Counted from the stretch's first letter, positions 22,971-34,129 are shown. The stretch: DNA of 64,000 nt from Lepidostoma basale (GCA_022606425.2 JAHDVF020001318.1:248001-312000); one strand, 5' to 3'. Notes: generated by a model not told the origin, from the sequence alone. Program-made: numbers and translations.

Positions 22971-23264
22971 AATGGAAAATATCAATGTCTCCAAAATGCT
23001 TATTGTAGCTGTCACAAATTCGATATTACATAGCTATGTATCATTGACGAACATTGGACAACGTAGGAGAGAGAACGTGCTCGGTCGCATTGTCGTATCG
23101 GCAAGTATTTACGCTTTTAATTATATTCTAAATGGTTTTCTAAATCGCTTAGATGAACGCCAGAGCCACATAAGCTATACGAGTCTTGACGTGTTTCAAT
23201 GCGATTTGTTTTTCAATGAGATTTTGGCACGGACTAACATTATACAAATAATAATTGCAATAAT

Positions 23265-23345
23265 AATAATATAATAATAAATTGGATGATTTATAGAGCG
23301 CCATTTTTATGAACTAATCATCTCAAGGGCGCTGACATGGTGTTA
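23265..23345 (-). mobile_element. LINE-D 3' UTR fragment
   Basis: AATAATAATATAATAATAAA followed by GAGCGCCATTTTTATGAACT and ATCATCTCAAGGGCGC is the reversed LINE-D end (compare 35500-35580). Confidence 0.55.
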
Positions 23346-24154
23346 TATAAAACGAAGAAAATAGAGGTGTGCGTCTAAAATTTTTAATGACGAAATATGA
23401 GGGACATCCTAATGAACATTCAAATTTTATACATATTTAAATAGAAAAATTCTTTTAAAATAAGTTATGTGTTTTTTTTAGTTGTATGAAAATAACATGT
23501 TTTTTGACCCCGGAACTGAATGTCATACACGACACTTAAAGCTTGTAAATGTATCACTTTATCAACAAGAAAAATTCGAAAAGTCAGAAATGGTGATTTC
23601 AATATTTCACCAAACAATATTTTTTTCACAAGTACACTCCACCTTTTACGTAATGTGGTACGATAAAATTGAATTTAGCAATTTCTCTGTGATACACTCA
23701 GTTCGATCGCAAAATTGATTGACGGGGAACTTTATCATTATACTGCAGTTAATTAAGCTTGGAGAGAAATAAAATTGGTATGAAAATAATAACATAACTT
23801 CGTGTTCAAAATTGGAATGAAGCTGAATATGGTTTCGATAAATTGATGAATTGACAGCCACGGGTACTTTTATGCCGCAACCGCGGGTGCTATGTAGTTT
23901 GCATAACGACAGGAATAAAATATTTCTACTGAAAATGGTTTCATATTGTATGGAGTCGTATCGAACTTGAATGTTTTTTTAACTGCTTTACAAATAAATT
24001 ATGTACGTACATACCAACGAATTCATAAGTAATTGTTTTTTGTGTGGTATCATATGAGTATCTCCTCATTTTAAAATGAAATGTTTTTAATTATCTTTTT
24101 CTTTTTTATATACTTTGTACATACAACATACAACATTAACTTAATATTTGTATA
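23346..24154. other. AT-rich intergenic DNA
   Basis: No gene or known repeat recognised. Short frames here show no domain-like composition. Confidence 0.45.
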
Positions 24155-24405
24155 TACATATACAACATTAACATAAAAAATTAAATATCAGACATGTTTC
24201 GAACAACCCGGTCCTTCTTCAGTGATATTATAAAAATATTTAAAATATTATTAAATAACATCTGTCAAAACTGATCCTATTTGTAAACAATTTTATAATA
24301 TTTTAAATATTTTTATTATATCACTGAGGAAGGACCGGGTTGTCCGAAACATGTCTGATATTTTTTTTTTTTTTTTTTAAAGTTAGTGTTGTATACACAA
24401 TGTGT
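24155..24405. repeat. PAL palindromic element with two hammerhead-like cores
   Basis: Inverted arms meet near 24272. Each arm carries a near-complete hammerhead-like motif. On the plus strand: helix I ATATCA (24318-24323), CTGAGGA (24324-24330), an extra A, stem GGAC/GTCC with loop CGGGTT, GAAAC (24346-24350), then ATGTC (24351-24355) and TGATAT (24356-24361), which pairs perfectly with ATATCA. On the minus strand (24228-24185) the same elements occur, with CTGAAGA and one G-U pair in stem II. Helix III would be AC/GT closed by an AT loop. Confidence 0.8.
24318..24361 (+). ncRNA. Hammerhead-ribozyme-like motif (best copy)
   Basis: All conserved core positions of the family are present: CUGA-N-GA, GAAA, and a UC cleavage dinucleotide ending at 24355, with helices I (6 bp), II (4 bp) and III (2 bp). 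The departure from canon is one unpaired A (24331) between the core and stem II. Activity is not shown. Minimal hammerheads with such a short helix III are known from Penelope-like elements and usually act as dimers. Confidence 0.5.
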
Positions 24406-25651
24406 ATAATAAAGAAAAAGACAAATAAAACATCTATAACACAAAGTATGGCGAACATAGAAGAAAAACTATTTGATCAATTATCTTGAAAAATTAAATA
24501 ATAAATAAGTACATTATAATTAAGTTTCTTAAATATTATTGTTGGTGATTAAATTTTCTTTGTAGTAGTTTGTTGTAAATAGTGAAAAATGTTTGAATAT
24601 TAATAGTTCAATTTAATCGAAATATTATATTTTCATAGTTCCGATCGGTTTTGGCAGCTAATTACTATTTTCTGATTATCGTCACTAGGATATTGGAGTG
24701 AGCTGCTAAAACCGTTTGTAACAAGAATAACAAGGAGATTTGGTCATGCCAGTAGAAAAAGCAATTCAGACGTTGAATTTAATCGTCTCGGATTTTGAAA
24801 ATTGGTATTGAATTTTTGTTTACCGTATTGTGTCCAAGTTAGTCGGCTAAATATTCTTCGTTTGTGTATAAGAAAAATAAATAAATAAATGAGTATAAAA
24901 CTAAAAAAAAAAAAAATAATAATTATTACTTAATTTTTTTTAATCTTTTCCACAATATGTCAGTATTCGATGTTAATAAAAAGGATAAATAACCGATGAT
25001 TTTGAGATAGTCAAATATGTAATATTATCAAATCAGTAAACTGCATCGAGAATTAAGGAAGAAAATTATTTTCTCAGTCTAAGAAGCGAGTTTCTGGCAA
25101 CGTCCCACGAGAAATTCTATAGCAAAATGGAATGCCAAGAAGATGGAATAATCTCTTTCAAAGAAGCGTACCAGTCAATAGATATATCAGAGATTGAAAA
25201 GATTTTCCAGCTAAGAAGTCCTTAAGAGCTTTCCCTGGTTAGTCGACACATAACCGCCATTGGTAACGGGATATTTCATTAATATCTCAGGATATCATTT
25301 ATCTATAGAAAGATTTGTTACAGATACACCTTTCACTACAAAGACACTTCTATTTATGTATAGTATGTTACACGAGATAATTATTTTATAATATTATTTC
25401 AGTGCCGATGAAGATTTCTTTAATAATATTAATGTAAAAAAATATACATAAATATTATATTTAGTTTAATTCTTTTAGTATTATGTCTTCCACCGGTTTC
25501 AGCAGCTCGCTGCCATCCTCTGGTGAGATCCATCATCCAGACAATGACAACGAGTTGAAGAAACCGGTCAAAGTTATAAACCTAAATGGAATTAAACTAA
25601 ATATACAATATAAAGAGATGTTGAAATATTTCAAATTTATATTCAACATCT
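24406..25651. other. Intergenic DNA, no gene seen
   Basis: Contains a short hairpin formed by CGGTTTTGGCAGCT (about 24646) and AGCTGCTAAAACCG (about 24700), spacer ~40 bp. Otherwise nothing recognised. Confidence 0.45.
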
Positions 25652-26230
25652 TTCTTCTTCTTCTTCTTCAAGTGCCCTGTCGGGTCCCCACAACGTTGGC
25701 GATCACCTCGGCGAACCTGTCTCTGTCCTGCGCCGCTCGGAACAGCTCCTCCACACTTTGGATGCCGGTCCACTCCCTCACGTTTCGCAGCCAGGACATT
25801 TGTCTCTTACCGGGCCCTCGGCGACCCTCAATTTTCCCCTCCAATATCAGTTGGAGAAGGTGGTACTTTTCTCCACGCAGTATATGAACCAAATGTGAAA
25901 TCTTCTGAACCTTGATAGTTGATAACAGTTCCCTGTCAACTCTAGCTCGCCTCAGGACTTCGGTATTGGTAACCATGTCTGTCCAGGAAATTCTAAGCAT
26001 TCGGCGATGGAGCCGCATTTCAAATGCTTCCAGTCTGTTCATTGATTTGACTTTTAAGGTCCACGTTTCACATCCATACAATAAAACATACCACACATAG
26101 CATTTGATCGTTCTCTGGCGGAGTTTCAAAGTTTATTTTATCATTGCAGAAGAGTGATTTCATTTTATTAAACGTAGCTCTTGCTGCCTCGATTCTGCAT
26201 TTTATCTCTACATACTCTACGATATCTTTT
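25652..26230 (-). mobile_element. LINE-B2 3' fragment (GAA tail)
   Basis: The minus strand encodes LYGCETWTLKVKSMNRLEAF, RRMLRISWTDMVTN, LVHILRGEKYHLLQLILEGK and EELFRAAQDRDRF, the C-terminal module of a non-LTR RT. It ends in a (GAA)n tail (25652-25668 on plus). Upstream the frame continues, with a break near 26130, into a IKCRIEAARATFNKMK-like stretch. Confidence 0.85.
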
Positions 26231-26879
26231 ATAATAGAAAAAACATAACTTTCGCAAATTTTTTATAAAAATTGTGATACCCGGATCTCCTGCGGAACCG
26301 GGATTATTTATATTGGATACATAAATATTTTTAAAAGTCAATAATTTCTTTCATTACTAAACAAAAACATTAAAAATATGCAGTATTCAAAGTGTTTACG
26401 AACTTTAAAAAAATTTGCTAGTGATATCATAAAGAAATATTCAGTATTGTAAATTATTTGAATTCTTTTGTTCTGAATGGAAGGTACGTCAAGTCCCCAT
26501 CAGAGACTCGGAATAAAGAATAAATTGAATTCAAGAGACATTATTTGAGTTCATCTGAAGAAGTGAATCAAATTGAAGAGGTAATAAGTGCCGGATTGAT
26601 TCTTAGCATAAATTGAATAGGAAGAGCTGTTCAGAATACATATCGATTCATTAAAATTGACTTTGAAAGATGTTGAAAATAAAGCCCCGAGGATATCATT
26701 CTTCGTAATGCTATTGAAGTTATGAAATAATGGACAATCTTTTAAAATAATGTATTATTTATAATTAACATTTACATATATATTTTTTACTTTGATTAAA
26801 CATTTATCACTCAACTGCCTACCGGTTTCAATCACTGATTATACACGGAGCTTCTATTATATATTGGAGTCGTTCACTT
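26231..26879. other. AT-rich spacer
   Basis: No gene recognised. A CCGGTTTCAATCACTGATTA string near 26821 resembles PAL core remnants but is not placed in a palindrome. Confidence 0.4.
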
Positions 26880-27005
26880 AAAACATAATTTAAAACACTT
26901 TTTTACAATGATTTTCACCACTTTATTTTGTTTTATCGAATCAACAGATTTTGTATCTGCCGGAGCTTCCTCAGAGCTACAAAAACAAACAAAATTTTAA
27001 ATAGT
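26880..27005 (-). repeat. PAL P5 subfamily, one arm
   Basis: On the minus strand GCTCTGAGGAAGCTCCGGCA is followed by a diverged 3' core (expected GAAAC not clear) and TTGATTCGATAAAACAAAAT. The CTGAGGA box is intact and the partner arm is missing. Compare 62932-63092. Confidence 0.55.
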
Positions 27006-27014
27006 CCATTGTTT

Positions 27015-27245
27015 TGGCCGAAACACTATGATACCTTAACATTTTAAACTGTTAAATTAAATAAGTTTGTTTTCGTATCACAATTGCATTTTATTTTACG
27101 CGACAGCTGTCTCCTCAACCTTTGTTGACATCATCAGGTGTTACATTATTACACCTGATGATGTCAACATAGGTTGATGAAACAGCTGTCGCGTAAAATA
27201 AAATACAATGGTGATGCAAAAACAAAGTTATTTAATTTAACAGTT
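27015..27245. repeat. PAL palindromic element, P4 subfamily
   Basis: The arms (TTAAACTGTTAAATTAAATA... and ...TTAATTTAACAGTTTAA) are inverted around 27145. The plus-strand core at 27155-27190 is CTGATGA, T, stem GTCAAC/GTTGAT with loop ATAG, GAAAC, AGCTGTC. The minus-strand core (27137-27102) has GAGAC in place of GAAAC. Helix I would be TTACAC with GCGTAA, one mismatch. Confidence 0.75.
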
Positions 27246-27324
27246 TAAATTATAAATAAAATTAATGTAAAAACAAAGTGTAAAAGTGCTTTGAATTATT
27301 TTTAATAATGCCACATTAAAATAA

Positions 27325-27735
27325 ATACCTTGGCAGCATTATCACTAAAGCGCTTGATCCGGACATTGACATAAAATGCAAAATTGAAGTTGCACGAGCT
27401 GCATTTAATAAAATGAGAACATTATTTTGCAATCTCAAGACTCAAGACGTTTTGCCTCTCTCTGCATTACTGACCCTATCGGTCTACGGTATACGGAGCA
27501 TTCTGCGGTATATCCACATCTCGAACGCTTCCAACCGGTTCATTACATTCACTTTCAGAGTCCAGGTTTCGCAGCCATATAGTAGAACAGACCATATATA
27601 ACTTTTAATCATTCTTTGTCGGAGTTTCAAGTTAAGACTATCGTTGCAAAATAATGTTCTCATTTTATTAAATGCAGCTCGTGCAACTTCAATTCTGCAT
27701 TATATTTCAATGTCTGGGTCAAGCGCTTTAGTGAT
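27325..27735. mobile_element. LINE-B2 fragment arranged as a foldback
   Basis: Plus-strand 27330-27430 encodes DIDIKCKIEVARAAFNKMRT. The same ~100 bp occurs in reverse at 27645-27735. Between them (27435-27645) lies the next RT segment, also on the minus strand. The minus-strand run 27735-27435 is therefore a normal LINE-B2 stretch, and the plus-strand part is an inverted extra copy of its upstream end. Confidence 0.75.
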
Positions 27736-27774
27736 AATAGATATATACATTCGTTTAAGAGATTTATTGTAGTT

Positions 27775-27885
27775 TTTTCCTCCTTTTGCCAGTTCTATGT
27801 TTCACTTTCGTACATAAGGATCGGTACAACACCCATTGTGCGCTGCCGTCTTAGTTTTTTTTTGGATAGGCTACTATTTGCGACG
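27775..27885 (-). mobile_element. LINE-A upstream fragment
   Basis: CTTTTGCCAGTTCTATGTTT, CATAAGGATCGGTACAACAC and TTGGATAGGC match the 5' part of the LINE-A copy at 40984-41560. The 3' end of the element is absent here. Confidence 0.6.
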
Positions 27886-29284
27886 ACCACTAAATTAAAA
27901 TGTGATTGGAAAAAAGTTTTTTTCAGTTTTGAATGTGTCATTCCGATATTTGACTGAAACAGAATCACATTTCGATTCATCACAAAGTTAATCATTAAAA
28001 TATTTTCAACTTCAACAAAGTGTCGCTCAACCGTGATCAAACATGAGGCATGGCCGTCAGTCAGTAACGTCGATTTTGTGAAATATTTCGGGCAACCTAA
28101 TTAAGAATGATCGTGAAACTAATTAATCATTCGGACGAAATGTCCTTTGTGTATTGGCGCACCGTGTTGACACTCCATTGTGTATAAACAGCATTAGCTT
28201 TGCCGCTAATTAATAATTCCTATTAGGACTCCGTAACCTGAGAGATCACATACGAACACGTTCCACATAAGAAAACTTAAATCCACACAGAATGTAATTT
28301 TGCCTTTTAATTGAAACTCTCATTTATTTTCTAATCATAATATAAATACGAGCACGAGAAATTTATAATACAAGAGAACGAAATATCAGTTCTTTCTGAA
28401 AGTTATTTGAAATGAACACGATGCGCTTGTCCGAGAACGTTTTTGTATTATTTTGTCCTAGTTTTTGTTGTATGGCAGCAGCGTAGAAAACAAAAGAAGA
28501 CGAATTTGGTGTTTTTAATTGTGAAATATTTGACGTGTATGAGACACAAAGATTTACATTTAACATTAAAACTTACTATTACTGATAACGATTGAACAGT
28601 GAACCAGGTTTTAAAAGCTAAAGAATCTTTACTTCCATGAAAATTTCACGGGTTGTAACTAGTTGTATATGATTAGAGTACCCAGATCATTATTTTATAA
28701 AATTATTGATATTTGATATTGAAAATATTTTCTATAGATCTTAGGATCTGTTCAGACGGGTTATTCATTTTGGTCTGGTGAAAAAGATCTCAAACTTTCT
28801 CTTTGATGGTCGACGATCCTTTGGAGTCTTGTGCATCACGATCTTGGGAATCCTTGCTGGATACACCTTTTCAACGTGATCTTTCTGAATACCCTATCTC
28901 AAAATGTCCTATATATTGCAGATTCTGCGAATCTCTTCTCAAAGTACAATATCTATAGTACCTAAACCGATTAGTGCACATAAAAAAATATATAAATTGA
29001 ATTTATTAAACTAATCGCAAAGATCAAATAACAAATTGTTCGTTTTTTATAAGAATTATTATATATTTTTTCTCTTTCATAGTTCCGAATCATTTGGATT
29101 GATTTCAATCATGTAGTTGTGTTAGTATTTTGGATACATTTTTTTTCTATGTATCCAATAAATAACAAAAACTCCTCACGACTCTTGATTTGGTGGAATA
29201 TACTACCAATTGGACATCTTTGACGTCATTATTTCTCTCTACCATGTATACAAATATAATTATCTGTATATCTGTATATCAGCC
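27886..29284. other. Intergenic DNA, possible conserved non-coding patch
   Basis: No gene or repeat seen. The patch 28110-28225 is less AT-rich, contains several TAATTA-type homeodomain-like sites and lacks repeat similarity in this window, so it could be regulatory. Confidence 0.4.
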
Positions 29285-29555
29285 AATCTGCCTCTAGTGA
29301 CACCGGTGGAAAGAGCAATTAGTCTGCTGAACGCAGTCTCCTCGGAGATCTAAGTCTTTCATATTAGTGAAAGTAAGTTCAGGGAACAAATACTCTTGAC
29401 TTTAGGAAGTATCTTGTCTTCCTAATGTCGAACCATCACTAATGCGTTCCTGGTATTATGTTGTATGTATATAACATTTGACCTGCACTCAATGGATGCC
29501 TTAAACATTTTTGCTGTTTGTAATATCTTTTGAGTAAATAAACTGATTAGAATTA
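29285..29555 (+). mobile_element. LINE-E 3' end, copy 2
   Basis: Begins CTGCCTCTAGTGACACCGGT (the TPVGRAISLLNA-like coding end) and continues through TTGACTTTAGGAAGTATCTT and TGCGTTCCTGGTATTATG to TTTGTAATATCTTTTGAGT. It is a short 5'-truncated copy with a reduced tail. Confidence 0.75.
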
Positions 29556-30002
29556 TTTTTTAGGCATCATTTATCCTTTTTTATTTATAATTCTTCGTCA
29601 AACAACTCCTTGGATCTTTCATCGCGGAATAGATGTTCTGGTACGGGCTTCATTATGATAATTATCATATCGTGCTTTTCAATAATCCTCCCACGGTCCA
29701 CGTATAAACAGTAAACAATGTGCTAATTTATGCTGCAATAACTGAATTATTATTAAAATGGCCTTGTTCCGTTGACGCAAACTCAATTTTGTTAATTCAA
29801 TGCGTAAAATTGCACGGAAGGGCACTATAACAGAATAATAGCTTTTAGCACGGAATTGAGTAATTTTACAACATTTAATTATGTAAATATTAATAACTTT
29901 CCATCATATCAAAAACGCTCCCCCGAATAAGGTACATTGATGAAAACATACAGTATTCATGAAGACTTTAATAAGATTCTTGTTATTGTTTTTTTGTCTT
30001 AC

Positions 30003-30760
30003 AAGCATATAAGCAATCTGTGGGGGAGCTAGAAGGCATGCTAGATGAACTGAACACTGCATCCAGACGAGTGGGTCTCGGAATGAATTTGGACAAGACA
30101 AAAGTCATGTATAATGAACATACATATTATCCCCGGATCAGTAACCGTCGATGGGTCGGCTCTCGAAGTGGTACAAGAATACACATATCTTGGCCAAATT
30201 ATACAACTAGGACGAAACAATTTCGAGAAAGAAGCCGACCGAAGAATTCAGTTGGGTTGGGCAGCCTTTGGGAAATAACGTCATGTTCTTACTTCCAAAA
30301 TACCACAATGTCTCAAGACTAAAGTCTTCAACCAGTGCGTTTTGCCAGTCATGACGTACGGAGCCGAGACGTGGACATTGACAAAATGTCTAGTCTACAG
30401 ATTCAAGGTTGCCCAGCGCGCCATGGAAAGAGCCATGCTTGGAATAACCTTGAGGGACAGATTTAGAAACGAATTTATTCGACAACAAACCAAGGTGACT
30501 GAGGTGGCTCTACGGATAGGCGAGCTGAAGTGGCGGTGGGCTGGCCATATCTGTCGGAGAACCGACAGCCGATGGGAAAGACGGGTTCTGGAGTGGAGAC
30601 CGCGTACAGGATTCCGTAGAGTTGGACGTCCCCCTGCTCGCTGGACCGACGATCTGAAGGGGATTGCTGGACATGGATGGATGGGAGCGGCAATGGATAG
30701 GGGGCCGTGGCGGGCTTTGGGAGAGGCCTACATTCAGCAGTGGATGACAGACGGCTAATA
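30003..30760 (+). pseudogene. LINE-B4 RT remnant in duplication unit 1
   Basis: GMNLDKTKVMYN, then in a shifted frame an EYTYLGQIIQ stretch, then MTYGAETWTLTK, AGHICRRTDSRW and RRVGRPPARWTDDL, ending EAYIQQWMTDG. At least two frameshifts (about 30115 and 30275-30330) break the frame. It lacks the catalytic box, which lies upstream of the retained part. Confidence 0.8.
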
Positions 30761-30765
30761 ATGAA

Positions 30766-30960
30766 AGCATATGATCTGAATCTTTGTCCGGCATACGATC
30801 TGAATCTTAGTCTGGCATACGGTCTTCTCCGTCCGGTATACGATCTGAATCTCTGTCCAGCATACGATCTGATTTTCTGTTCGGCATGCGATCTGAATCG
30901 CTGTCCGGCATACGATTAAAATCTCTATCCGGAATACGATTTGAATCGCTGTCCGGCATA
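30766..30960 (+). repeat. 24-bp minisatellite, unit 1 copy
   Basis: About eight copies of a 24-bp unit (GCATACGATCTGAATCTCTG plus TCCG) with point changes and one 21-bp copy. In one frame it reads as an eight-residue repeat, AYDLNLCP. It directly follows the RT remnant. Confidence 0.85.
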
Positions 30961-31294
30961 AAATTGTACATAGTTTGGCTATTTTGGTAAACAGTTATTA
31001 TACATTTTAGATATAATTATACAGTGTGTATAAACACATTTATTTTATCGTCAATAAATACAAATTTGCATTTAATAGTAACGTATACATATTTCCATCA
31101 TGAAAAACATATGGCATAATATACGAGAAAAAATATACGAAAGAGAAACGCTGGTTTCTTCGTCATGGGCAATTAAAATAATGAGCAATTTTTTGAATTA
31201 ATGATTAATTTATAACTCTTTCTCTCTCTTTACCTGGCTTGAGAATTATTAAACGATTTAAAAAAAATTGTTAACAAGGGTTTTAATCAATATT

Positions 31295-32791
31295 AAATGC
31301 GTAAAATTGCACGGAAGGGCACTATAACAGAATAATAGCTTTTAGCACGGAATTGAGTAATTTTACAACATTTAATTATGTAAATATTAATAACTTTCCA
31401 TCATATCAAAAACGCTCCCCCGAATAAGGTACATTGATGAAAACATACAGTATTCATGAAGACTTTAATAAGATTCTTGTTATTGTTTTTTTGTCTTACA
31501 AGCATATAAGCAATCTGTGGGGGAGCTAGAAGGCATGCTAGATGAACTGAACACTGCATCCAGACGAGTGGGTCTCGGAATGAATTTGGACAAGACAAAA
31601 GTCATGTATAATGAACATACATATTATCCCCGGATCAGTAACCGTCGATGGGTCGGCTCTCGAAGTGGTACAAGAATACACATATCTTGGCCAAATTATA
31701 CAACTAGGACGAAACAATTTCGAGAAAGAAGCCGACCGAAGAATTCAGTTGGGTTGGGCAGCCTTTGGGAAATAACGTCATGTTCTTACTTCCAAAATAC
31801 CACAATGTCTCAAGACTAAAGTCTTCAACCAGTGCGTTTTGCCAGTCATGACGTACGGAGCCGAGACGTGGACATTGACAAAAGGTCTAGTCTACAGATT
31901 CAAGGTTGCCCAGCGCGCCATGGAAAGAGCCATGCTTGGAATAACCTTGAGGGACAGATTTAGAAACGAATTTATTCGACAACAAACCAAGGTGACTGAG
32001 GTGGCTCTACGGATAGGCGGCTGAAGTGGCGGTGGGCTGGCCATATCTGTCGGAGAACCGACAGCCGATGGGGAAGACGGGTTCTGGAGTGGAGACCGCG
32101 TACAGGATTCCGTAGAGTTGGACGTCCCCCTGCTCGCTGGACCGACGATCTGAAGGGGATTGCTGGACATGGATGGATGGGAGCGGCAATGGATAGGGGG
32201 CCGTGGCGGGCTTTGGGAGAGGCCTACATTCAGCAGTAGATGACAGACGGCTAATAATGAAAGCATATGATCTGAATCTTTGTCCGGCATACGATCTGAA
32301 TCTTAGTCTGGCATACGGTCTTCTCCGTCCGGTATACGATCTGAATCTCTGTCCAGCATACGATCTGATTTTCTGTTCGGCATGCGATTTGAATCGCTGT
32401 CCGGCATACGATTAAAATCTCTATCCGGAATACGATTTGAATCGCTGTCCGGCATAAAATTGTACATAGTTTGGCTATTTTGGTAAACAGTTATTATACA
32501 TTTTAGATATAATTATACAGTGTGTATAAACACATTTATTTTATCGTCAATAAATACAAATTTGCATTTAATAGTAACGTATAAATATTTCCATCATGAA
32601 ATACATATGGCATAATACACGAGAAAAAATATACGAAAGAGAAACGCTGGTTTCTTCGCCATGGGCAATTAAATTAATGAGCAATTTTTTGAATTAATGA
32701 TTCATTTATAACTCTTTCTCTCTCTTTACCTGGCTTGAGAATTATTAAACGATTTAAAAAAAATTGTTAACAAGGGTTTTAATCAATATTA
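31295..32791. repeat. 1,497-bp tandem duplication, unit 2
   Basis: Near-identical to unit 1. It ends with AATCAATATTAA and then diverges into ATATTTAATATTGTG. A small deletion near 32018 (GGCGGCTG against GGCGAGCTG in unit 1) adds a frameshift to the RT remnant, and CAGCAGTAG near 32231 adds a stop. The RT remnant is at 31500-32255 and the minisatellite at about 32262-32456. Confidence 0.92.
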
Positions 32792-32819
32792 AATATATTT
32801 AATATTGTGTTTTCAATTT

Positions 32820-33165
32820 GTGTTCAAACCAACTAACTAACCATCACGCCGTCTCCCCGAAATGGCAGAAAGAATGGACTGCCACACTTTTCTTTCCTGA
32901 CATATTTCTCTCGCTTCCTCAACATTCATACATCGTGTCATGCACGCGCGGCGATTTCTCTGACTCCTCACATGGCCGACATTCAATATTTGATTTATTT
33001 GATCGTGCCACGTTTTCCTCGGTCTTCCTCTATTTCTGGTTCCATTTACATCGTTTGCATATAATTTTTTTACCATTCTTTCTTCATTCTTTCTTTCCAT
33101 ATGTCCAAACCGTCTTAATGATCCTTTCATTATTTTGTTCATGACACCATCATTCGCATTATTTA
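32820..33165 (-). mobile_element. LINE-A 3' fragment (GTTA-tail class)
   Basis: Reversed tail CAACTAACTAACC then ATCACGCCGTCTCCCCG. The minus strand encodes KGSLRRFGHMERKNEERMVK, NGTRNRGRPRKTWHDQINQI and CMNVEEAREICQERKVWQS. The NGTRNRG, QERKVWQS set marks the GTTA-tailed class. Confidence 0.85.
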
Positions 33166-33636
33166 TTGTGTTCAAATAACAATAAATAGTGAAATACACG
33201 ATTTTAAATTCTAAAGATCTCCGAACAAGCATCTTATTTTACTAGTAAGAGTTTTGTTAAATATTTTTGAATAAAAAAACAACGTACGAGAGAAGTTCCA
33301 AGTTTGTTCATTAAATTTCTTGGTGAATGTTCTACATCGTAAAATGTGGTACTTATTGAGATATTTTCACAGAACCTTTGATCCGAGCGTGTTGCTTAAA
33401 CCATGAATTATTGATGAACCGGCAAACGAAGAAATTGCAGAATCGAGTATTCAATACGAGCAGAACAAACTGTGGTGCGCGTGGCGGCAGGGTAATTTCT
33501 CAATCTTTTAATCCGGCTAGTTTGTCATAAACTTGTCATTATTATTCCGTTAAGGTCGGGGCGCCAGCCTCACGTTCCACTCAACCAGACGTAGTCAGAA
33601 CCGGCCTGGGAATTTAAATGCCAAAGAACAAATTAA
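33166..33636. other. Spacer with GC-richer patch
   Basis: No gene. The segment 33390-33605 is less AT-rich, is unlike any repeat here and has TAATCC- and TTATTA-type sites. It is a possible conserved non-coding element. Confidence 0.4.
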
Positions 33637-34078
33637 TGTATGGAAGTTAAGAAGGATGAAAGTAGAATAAATGCAGTAGAAATGAGATCTCTTAGACGAA
33701 TGTGTGGATACTCTGTGTATGATAGAGTTTCGAATGAAAATATAAGAAGTGAATGCGGTGCGAATGATGGTGTTATGAACAAAATAATGAAAGGATCATT
33801 AAGATAGTTTTTACATACGGAAAGAATGAATGAAGAAAGAATGCTAAAAAATTATATGTTAACGATGTAAATGGAACCAGAAATAGAGGAAGACCGAGGA
33901 AAACGTGGCACGATCAAATAAATCAAATATTGAATGTCGGCGAGAAATCGACGCGCGTGCATGACACGATGTATGAATGTTGAGGAAGCGAGGGAAATAT
34001 GTCAAGAAAGAAAAGTGTGGCAGTTCATATTTTCTGCCTACCCCTTCGGGGAGACGGCGTGATGGTTAGTTAGTTTTT
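33637..34078 (+). mobile_element. LINE-A 3' fragment (GTTA-tail class)
   Basis: It starts at ATGTATGGAAG, runs through MRSLRRMCGYSVYDRVSNEN and a NKIMKGSLR stretch that ends in a TAG (TTAAGATAG), and continues to GGCGTGATGGTTAGTTAG. Small deletions near 33848 and 33940 break the frame. Confidence 0.8.
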
Positions 34079-34129
34079 TTTTAGAACACATTAATTTAAC
34101 CCGTAGTATTAAGTTGAATGGAGTATATT

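Larger units (their letters stand above)
29798..31294. repeat. 1,497-bp tandem duplication, unit 1
   Basis: The unit starts AATGCGTAAAATTGCACGGA and ends CAAGGGTTTTAATCAATATT. It is repeated head to tail at once. The two units differ at about a dozen positions, so they are roughly 99% identical. Inside are a LINE-B4 RT fragment (about 30003-30760) and a 24-bp minisatellite (30766-30960). Confidence 0.92.

Noticed and set aside
22954..23274. A 106-codon open frame starting ATGGCAACGCG
   Set aside because: It overlaps the right terminal repeat of the putative MITE and ends in a low-complexity AAT run. No recognisable domain and no splice context.
25483..25640. Start of a coding gene (frame beginning MSSTGFSSSLPS)
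   Set aside because: The string contains CCGGTTTC and GAAACCGG inversions like PAL remnants and runs into the antisense of a LINE-B2 copy. No gene structure.
27886..28566. Minus-strand open frames around 27.8-28.6 kb as possible genes
   Set aside because: Short, without motif, with no matching splice sites, and composition equals that of the AT-rich background.
30510..30794. Minus-strand frames rich in Ser/Pro opposite the RT remnant (and their copies in unit 2)
   Set aside because: Antisense shadows of the RT-derived frame. They are duplicated only because the whole segment is.
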